DNA of 64,000 nucleotides from contig VWZF01007178.1 in the NCBI GenBank assembly GCA_013396755.1, positions 255,500-319,499 on the forward strand. Direction: 5' to 3'. Shown here in pieces: positions 59,350 to 64,000 of this stretch. The stretch comes from Sclerurus mexicanus. Its lineage: Eukaryota > Chordata > Aves > Passeriformes > Furnariidae. Within the stretch, counting starts at the first letter, position 1; each line of letters opens with the position of its first letter. The translations under genes and the position numbers were made by a program. Under the pieces are notes generated by a model. The model saw nothing but the letters and a program-made list of their open reading frames with translations. It did no database searches and had not been told where the DNA came from.

Positions 59350-59355
59350 AATAAA
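59350..59355 (+). terminator. CBX2: CBX2 poly(A) signal
   Basis: Canonical AATAAA followed by a T-rich stretch, at the boundary where the AT-rich UTR gives way to CpG-rich DNA. Confidence 0.6.
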
Positions 59356-59375
59356 TATTTTTTTAAACTTTTCAG

Positions 59376-60060
59376 CCTCGTCTGATCACTGCTCCGGGAG
59401 CGCCCCCGCCGCCTCCCCGGGCATCGCCTGGGGCCACCCAGCTTCGCGGGGCACCGTGTCCCGTCGCCGAGGCCGCCGCGGGGTCCCGGGATGGGGATGT
59501 GTGGGACTGGGGGGAACACGAGCAGCGGAACCGGAGCAGGGGAACACCCCCTACTTCCCTCCGGGGGTCCGGACAGGACGCGGCCCTTCCCGGCCCAGGG
59601 CTCCGCTGCGGTTGGAGCTGCGTCCGCACCGGGGGTGGAGCTCAGGTGCGTCCGACCCGCCGGACCCTCCGGGACCGGGACCCGCCGGGGTCCTCGGGAC
59701 GCGCCGGGCCGGCCTGGCCTGCGGAGGGCGNACTGCCCGGTACCAGAGCGGCGCCGGAGCCGCAGCCCCGACGCTGTTCCTCGAACGGGAGTCGCTCACG
59801 ACTCCCGCCACCGCCCCGTCTGGACACCGCAGGGCCTCCGGGGGGGCGCCCGGCCCGCTGTCACCGGTGTCCGGGGGCGCCCCCGACTCCCCCGACCCTT
59901 CGGGTCCCAGCCTCAGGCCCGCACAACCACGGGTCTCTGTATGGAGAGGGGATACAGGAGCACCTGCCCCGGTGGGGCCCCAGCACACACGCCCCGATAT
60001 TCCCGGGCACTCCCCGGCCCCACGGACCCCCTCACCCCAGGACCACAAAGGGAAGCCAGA
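59376..60060. promoter_or_regulatory. CpG island between convergent genes
   Basis: About 650 bp of strongly GC/CpG-rich sequence between the ends of CBX2 and CBX8, with a single N at 59,731. There is no recognisable exon; long open frames on both strands are GC artefacts. A perfect hairpin (arms CGGGAGTCG and CGACTCCCG, loop CTCA) lies at 59,786-59,807. It may be an orphan CpG island (enhancer or alternative promoter) or partly misplaced sequence. Confidence 0.45.
59731..59731. other. one-base assembly gap (N)
   Basis: Single N in the middle of the intergenic CpG island; the flanks are not duplicates. Confidence 0.9.
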
Positions 60061-62396
60061 CACGTTTCTATTTACAAAGTATATATTTAAACTGACATAA
60101 AAAGCAGGTCTCATATGGACATTCACGGCTGGCAGAAGACACGTAGTTAAGCTTCACTTCTGAGACTGAGATTTAGCCAAATCGTTTTTGTACAAGTCTT
60201 AGATTTAAATAATTCACACGCACACACCCACACGCACACACACGCAGGATACACGTCGCTATGTACAGACACACATATACACCCACAGGTATGGTTTGCT
60301 CCAGGTGTGTGTCGGGACACACACGGACACGGGGCTGGAGCGAAGCCCTGACAGGGCAGGAGCCGCTCCGGGCTCTTTGCAAAGGGAAGGATCCTCCAGC
60401 TTTGGGGGCAATGGGAGGACAGGCAGCTCAACCCCCTCATCATCCTCCAACAACACCCGTGTCCCATGTTGGCACTGGCACCAGAACCAGCACATTGCCT
60501 CTTCGTACAAACCAAGTTAAAAACCTCAATTTTACAAAATATGCCTCAAAAAGAAGAAAAAAAATAAAAAAGGAAAAACAAACTGAATTCTCAGACACTA
60601 TGGCTCCCTTTGCACAGCCAATCCAGCATCCTCCTACCAGGCACCACATGAGTCTCAAAAGGATGGGAAAGGGGACCGGACAAGGTGAAGATGCCAATGG
60701 GCCCCCCAGGGAAGCGGTGCCTCTTACCCAGCCACTTCCCCACCCTCAGGTTCCCTGGGAGTCACCCCCTACGAGCCCCTTGAGACAGGGGCCTCCAGGA
60801 GCTCAGGGACATGGGGAATGTGGCCCAGTTCCAGCTCTCAGGCGCTGCCAGGCTTGTGCTTCCCATGCGACTGATGCCCAGAGCGAGGCGTCGGGACAGG
60901 GCCACCTGCTCCACCTCAGGCAAAGCACAAGCAGGGTGAGGGTCCTGCTCCCCCTGCCCGTGTCAGGCTGTTGCTGAGCTGGGGGAGCAGCAGAGCAGGG
61001 GCTGCAACCCCAGCACCCCCCCAAGAGCAGGGAAACTGCTGCACCTCATCCAGAGCCATGACAACCTCCCTGCCCCAGCCCAGAAGGAATCCCAGTCAGG
61101 GAGGAATCCCACAGGCAAATCCAGCACAAAATCCATCCAGGCTGGCGGGGCTGCTCCACACAGGAATATTTCGCCTCTTGGCTATTGTTTAACCAGGGTA
61201 AGGAAAGGGAAATATTTATTGTCTCTGAATGCATAAAGGTGGCTCTGGGATTTGTCAGGGATGTGGATATTACAAAACACTTTATCGTGAGTCTTCCAAC
61301 AGTCTGAAGTAATTTGTGATTGGGAATAAAAATAATAATAATCTACTTTCTATAGCATAATAAAGTAACTAAATATGGGCAGTGAGATGCTCCCTCCCCA
61401 ACCTCTCTGGCATTTCAGGAATGTAAACAGAGGGGGGTTTTGTTGGGGTTTTTTTGTTTTTAGTGGGTGGGGGAACAGAATCAAGCGACCAGACAAAATG
61501 AAAACAGATTCTCAGCTCAGTCCCATCTCCCACAACTGCTACGACAACTCTATTAAAGTGCATTTCAGTATCACCCCTCAGGAACCTTACACACACAAAC
61601 CTCCTCTCCTCCGCAAGAAAAGGGAATTCAAGTTAATACTTCAACACTTTTAGCCTTTTTATGGATTTCTGCTTTTCCCTGCCCCGACTTTGTAGCAACA
61701 TAACTTTTTTTGTTAGACTGGAAACGCCCCATCCCCAACAACACTGTGAATTCAAGTGCTCACGTCAACTGTCAAGGGCAACAGTTCTGGACACAGCACA
61801 CTTGATTGTACAAGCAACACCTTAAATCACAATCAAGAAATCCGGGCACTTCGCCCTTCAAGGGAGGAACACGTTCCCCTCCACCATCCATAGCATCATA
61901 TGAAAAATAATAGTTAAAAAAACCCAGCACATACTTAGCTATGAACACTGTTATGTACACCGGCTCCCGCGGCAGATGCGTGAACTCGTTAGTTCTCAGT
62001 TTTATTGTCCTTTCTAGGAGCAACTGAGCAGTCACTGTTGTCTCCATTTAAATAAAACAACTCAGAGTTGAAATATATATATAGATATATATATAAGCAT
62101 TTTTTCTTAAATAACATATTTACATCTAATAGAAAATATAACTCTAGAGATAATCTTTCCAACAAAATGCAAGACGTGAAAAAAAAAAACAAAAAAAAAC
62201 CAAAAGAATGAGTTAATGAATTTAGGACAGTTTCTAAATTCTCTCCAGGACCAAAAACAAAAGAAAAAAAAAGGAAAAAAATTTGAAAGGAAAAAACCAA
62301 TAATTAAAAAAAAAAAAAGAGAGAGGCCCACCAAGCTCTACCCAAGCTTTTGTCTGGATCTGACTGAAGAAAACCCCAGCACCACCTCCACCAAAC
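60061..62396 (-). other. CBX8: CBX8 3' UTR
   Basis: Follows the CBX8 stop on the minus strand. Minus-strand AATAAA candidates are at 62,001-62,006 and 61,215-61,220. The UTR may extend to about 60,065, where AT-rich sequence ends at the CpG island. Low-complexity pieces include a (TA)n tract at 62,073-62,095, an A-rich tract at about 62,180-62,312 and a CA/CG-rich tract at about 60,215-60,247. No other gene is seen. Confidence 0.5.
61215..61220 (-). terminator. CBX8: candidate CBX8 poly(A) signal
   Basis: TTTATT on the plus strand, i.e. AATAAA for CBX8, about 1.2 kb after the stop. Another candidate is at 62,001-62,006; choosing between them needs transcript data. Confidence 0.35.
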
Positions 62397-63221
62397 TCAT
62401 CGCTTCTCCTTAAAGAATCCTTGGTCCGTGCTGCTCTCCTTGATGGTGACGGTCAAAAAGTTAGAGGTCACGTCAGTTACCACCACCTTCTCCAGATTGT
62501 TGAGAGAGGGGCTCCAGGACTCCTCCTCGGGGTCCCCCAGGATCCTGGACACAGGGATCCTGGCGATGAGGGAGGGCCGCCCTGCCGGGCCCCCCACGCT
62601 GTCACGGTACAGGCTGCCCACGGCACCCGGGCTCACCGTGCCGTGCAGGAGCTTGGGCCCACCAGGGTCCAGCCCCCCCTGCCCCTTGGGGTCCAGAAAG
62701 TCCGCACGGTGCTTGGCCAGGCGCGGGGGAAAGGTCTCAGTGCCCGCCTCGGCGCGGTTGGGGCCGGGCAGGGCACCGGGGAGGTCGGGCTCCTGCCGCC
62801 GGGCCAGCTGGATCACACTGTGTCCCGAGCCGAACTTGGCCGCCCCCACCGCCGCCTCCTCCATCTTCCTGGCCTTCAGGTAGTCCCCCACCTTGTCCCC
62901 CGGCTCCCCCAGTTTCCTCTTGGAGGCATCCAGAGTCTCCGCCAGGTCCTTGTAAAGCTCTTTCCTGGGCTTGGGGCCTCTCTTTTTGGGGGTCTCCCCA
63001 GGTTTCTCCTCCACACGGATCACCCGGTCCCGGATGCTGTCTCCCTTGGGGGTGCTGGTGCTGGAGCTGCCCTGGGGGGCCAGGGCTATGTTTCTCAGTC
63101 CTTCCCTAGCCCGGGACGTGGAGCCCAGCTCCTGGGGGGACCTGCCAGGATACGGCACCCGGATCCCCCTGGAAGAGTCACTGCGGAATTCATAGGTTTT
63201 GGCTTTGGCTTTTGCCTGGGC
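62397..63221 (-). CDS. CBX8: CBX8 exon 5 (linker and Pc box)
   Basis: 274 codons plus TGA after TTCTTTGCAG. Begins AQAKAKAKTYEFRSDS. Where mammalian CBX8 has a long Arg-Asp/Arg-Glu dipeptide tract, this copy has only a short DSIRDRVIRVEEKPGE segment before KKRGPKPRKEL. Ends with EKVVVTDVTSNFLTVTIKE and the FFKEKR tail. Confidence 0.96.
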   Translation of the reverse strand, partial: AQAKAKAKTYEFRSDSSRGIRVPYPGRSPQELGSTSRAREGLRNIALAPQGSSSTSTPKGDSIRDRVIRVEEKPGETPKKRGPKPRKELYKDLAETLDASKRKLGEPGDKVGDYLKARKMEEAAVGAAKFGSGHSVIQLARRQEPDLPGALPGPNRAEAGTETFPPRLAKHRADFLDPKGQGGLDPGGPKLLHGTVSPGAVGSLYRDSVGGPAGRPSLIARIPVSRILGDPEEESWSPSLNNLEKVVVTDVTSNFLTVTIKESSTDQGFFKEKR

Positions 63222-63844
63222 CTGCAAAGAAGATAAATCACCCGGTGACTTTATTATCCTGCCATCCGGCTGCGTAATTACAACTTACAAGAGGCCACCT
63301 TTGAGGGGAGCATCCTCCAAAGGGGCTGGAGAGAGACCCTCGCTCTGGCATGCAGCCCTCACGCGTGGGCTCCGGCCTCCTTACCTTTAACAGGAAGGTT
63401 TTGGGCTTGGGGCCTCGCTTTTTGGGCCCGTAAAGCTCCATTTCTCGCTCCCTAGAGGTGTTAAAAGAACCAAAGCTTCAATTCAGCATAGCTACAAGAC
63501 AGCAACATATTTACAAGCACAACTGCTACAGCTCGTAAAGGCCTTGTACCTCTCCTCGAAGGCTGCGAGCAGCCGGGCATCCAGGATGTTTTCCTCGGGT
63601 TCCCAAGTGCTGTACCTGGGGGGGGCACAGAGAGAGGGAAGAACATGAGGAGAGCCGGGAAGGGACAAGGTAAATAAAATAAAGAACACGGGCATAAAAG
63701 GAGGGCCCCAGTTCCCGCTGTAGCACAAAGAGGGGGCGGGGGTGCAGCCGGCACCCCCCCCGGCCCTGCTGCAGCCCCCCCGGCCCCACGGGCGACTTAC
63801 TTCTGCGACCAGCCCTTCCATTTGACCAGATACTCCATGCGGCC
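62397..63844 (-). CDS. CBX8: chromobox protein 8, PRC1 subunit (5' exon outside window)
   Basis: Exons on the minus strand: 63,801-63,844 (exon 2), 63,550-63,615 (exon 3), 63,385-63,451 (exon 4) and 62,397-63,221 (exon 5 with stop). CBX8 is a PRC1 subunit: the chromodomain reads methylated H3K27 and the C-terminal Pc box recruits RING1/RNF2. Visible are GRMEYLVKWKGWSQK with the aromatic cage WKGW, YSTWEPEENILDARLLAAF, the basic KKRGPKPKTFLLK, a second KKRGPKPRKEL, GHSVIQLARRQ, GRPSLIARIPVSRILG, and the Pc box ending in TDQGFFKEKR, which identifies CBX8 rather than CBX4 or CBX7. Exon 1, which would carry the start Met and the first chromodomain strand, is not in the remaining 156 bp and must lie beyond 64,000. 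The introns are very short (98-185 bp). Confidence 0.96.
63385..63451 (-). CDS. CBX8: CBX8 exon 4
   Basis: 67 bp, acceptor CCTCTAG, donor TTAAAG/GTAAGG; completes an Arg codon and encodes EREMELYGPKKRGPKPK followed by TFLLK. Confidence 0.95.
63550..63615 (-). CDS. CBX8: CBX8 exon 3
   Basis: 66 bp, acceptor CCCCCCAG, donor GAGAG/GTACAA. Encodes YSTWEPEENILDARLL and AAFEE of the chromodomain. Confidence 0.95.
63801..63844 (-). CDS. CBX8: CBX8 exon 2
   Basis: 44 bp, the expected size of the CBX chromodomain core exon. Acceptor CATCCGCAG, donor CAGAA/GTAAGT. Encodes GRMEYLVKWKGWSQ plus two bases of a Lys codon. The same exon is missing from CBX2 in this window. Confidence 0.95.
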
Positions 63845-64000
63845 CTGCGGATGGGAAGCGAGGCAGATCAATTCGCGCGGAGCGAAGCCGCGGTAAAGCG
63901 CCCCGCAACAAAGGTGCCCCCGCAACGCCCCGCGCCGGGGGGCGCACGGGGGGGCGAGGGGGACGCAACAATGAAACGCGGCGCGGCTCCGCCACGGCCC
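63845..64000 (-). other. CBX8: CBX8 intron 1 (partial)
   Basis: GC-rich sequence upstream of exon 2, with no exon 1 coding sequence. It ends at the window edge, probably near the CBX8 CpG-island promoter. Confidence 0.7.

Larger units (their letters stand above)
55136..59375 (+). other. CBX2: CBX2 3' UTR
   Basis: About 4.2 kb without a recognisable gene. AATAAA at 55,854-55,859 is a possible early signal. AATAAA at 59,350-59,355, followed by T-rich sequence and then an abrupt change to GC-rich DNA, is the likely main end. T-rich and AT-rich stretches (about 58,540-59,050) are typical of a 3' UTR. Extent is inferred. Confidence 0.6.

Noticed and set aside
62421..63236. 271-codon open frame on the plus strand across CBX8 exon 5
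   Set aside because: It is exactly antisense to the conserved CBX8 coding exon; codon structure and homology support only the minus strand.
1..64000. CRISPR arrays, bacterial-style operons, tRNA or rRNA genes
   Set aside because: None seen; the repeats found are eukaryotic minisatellites, microsatellites and LINE fragments, and no cloverleaf or rRNA signature was recognised.

Overview
The window is avian nuclear DNA, most likely from a bird microchromosome. The evidence is CR1-type LINE fragments, compact introns, a GC-rich background with CpG islands, and the vertebrate gene order ENPP7 > CBX2 > < CBX8, which in human lies on 17q25 (chicken chromosome 18 is recalled, not checked). The species cannot be named from the sequence. 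Three protein-coding genes are well supported, all in the right third.

Region 1 (1-42,170) is gene-poor. I found no exon of a recognisable protein. It has GC-moderate unique sequence broken by AT-rich islands that look like conserved non-coding elements, a CpG island at about 16.25-16.9 kb, an assembly-made triplication at 16.9-20.0 kb, a TAAT-rich homeodomain-type cluster at 26.3 kb, an ancient CR1-like LINE at 35.3-35.9 kb, and a CpG-rich minisatellite block with a near-consensus CTCF motif at 38.4 kb. By human synteny this is the RBFOX3-ENPP7 interval.

Region 2 (42.2-46.65 kb, + strand) is a complete five-exon ENPP7 (alkaline sphingomyelinase) gene, 438 codons plus stop. All nucleophile and metal-ligand positions are intact, and there are a CCAAT/GATA/TATA-like promoter, a GC-AG intron, nested CR1 copies in intron 1 and a second CTCF-like motif in intron 4.

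Region 3 (50.7-59.4 kb, + strand) is CBX2, a Polycomb PRC1 chromodomain subunit, with a CpG-island promoter and a 3' UTR of about 4.2 kb. The assembly is damaged here: an 8-N gap removes the end of exon 1 and all of exon 2, and a misplaced GC-rich contig is flanked by a false 329-bp duplication.

Region 4 (about 60.1-64.0 kb, - strand) is CBX8, tail-to-tail with CBX2. Exons 2-5 are present and exon 1 lies beyond the right edge. ENPP7 is a brush-border lipid enzyme unrelated in function to the CBX genes. CBX2 and CBX8 are paralogues that use the same kind of chromodomain (H3K27me3 reading) and C-terminal Pc box (RING1 binding). I see no evidence of a wholly new biological system; the most useful leads are the assembly errors, the CTCF-like sites around ENPP7, lineage differences in CBX2/CBX8, and one unassigned small minus-strand ORF.
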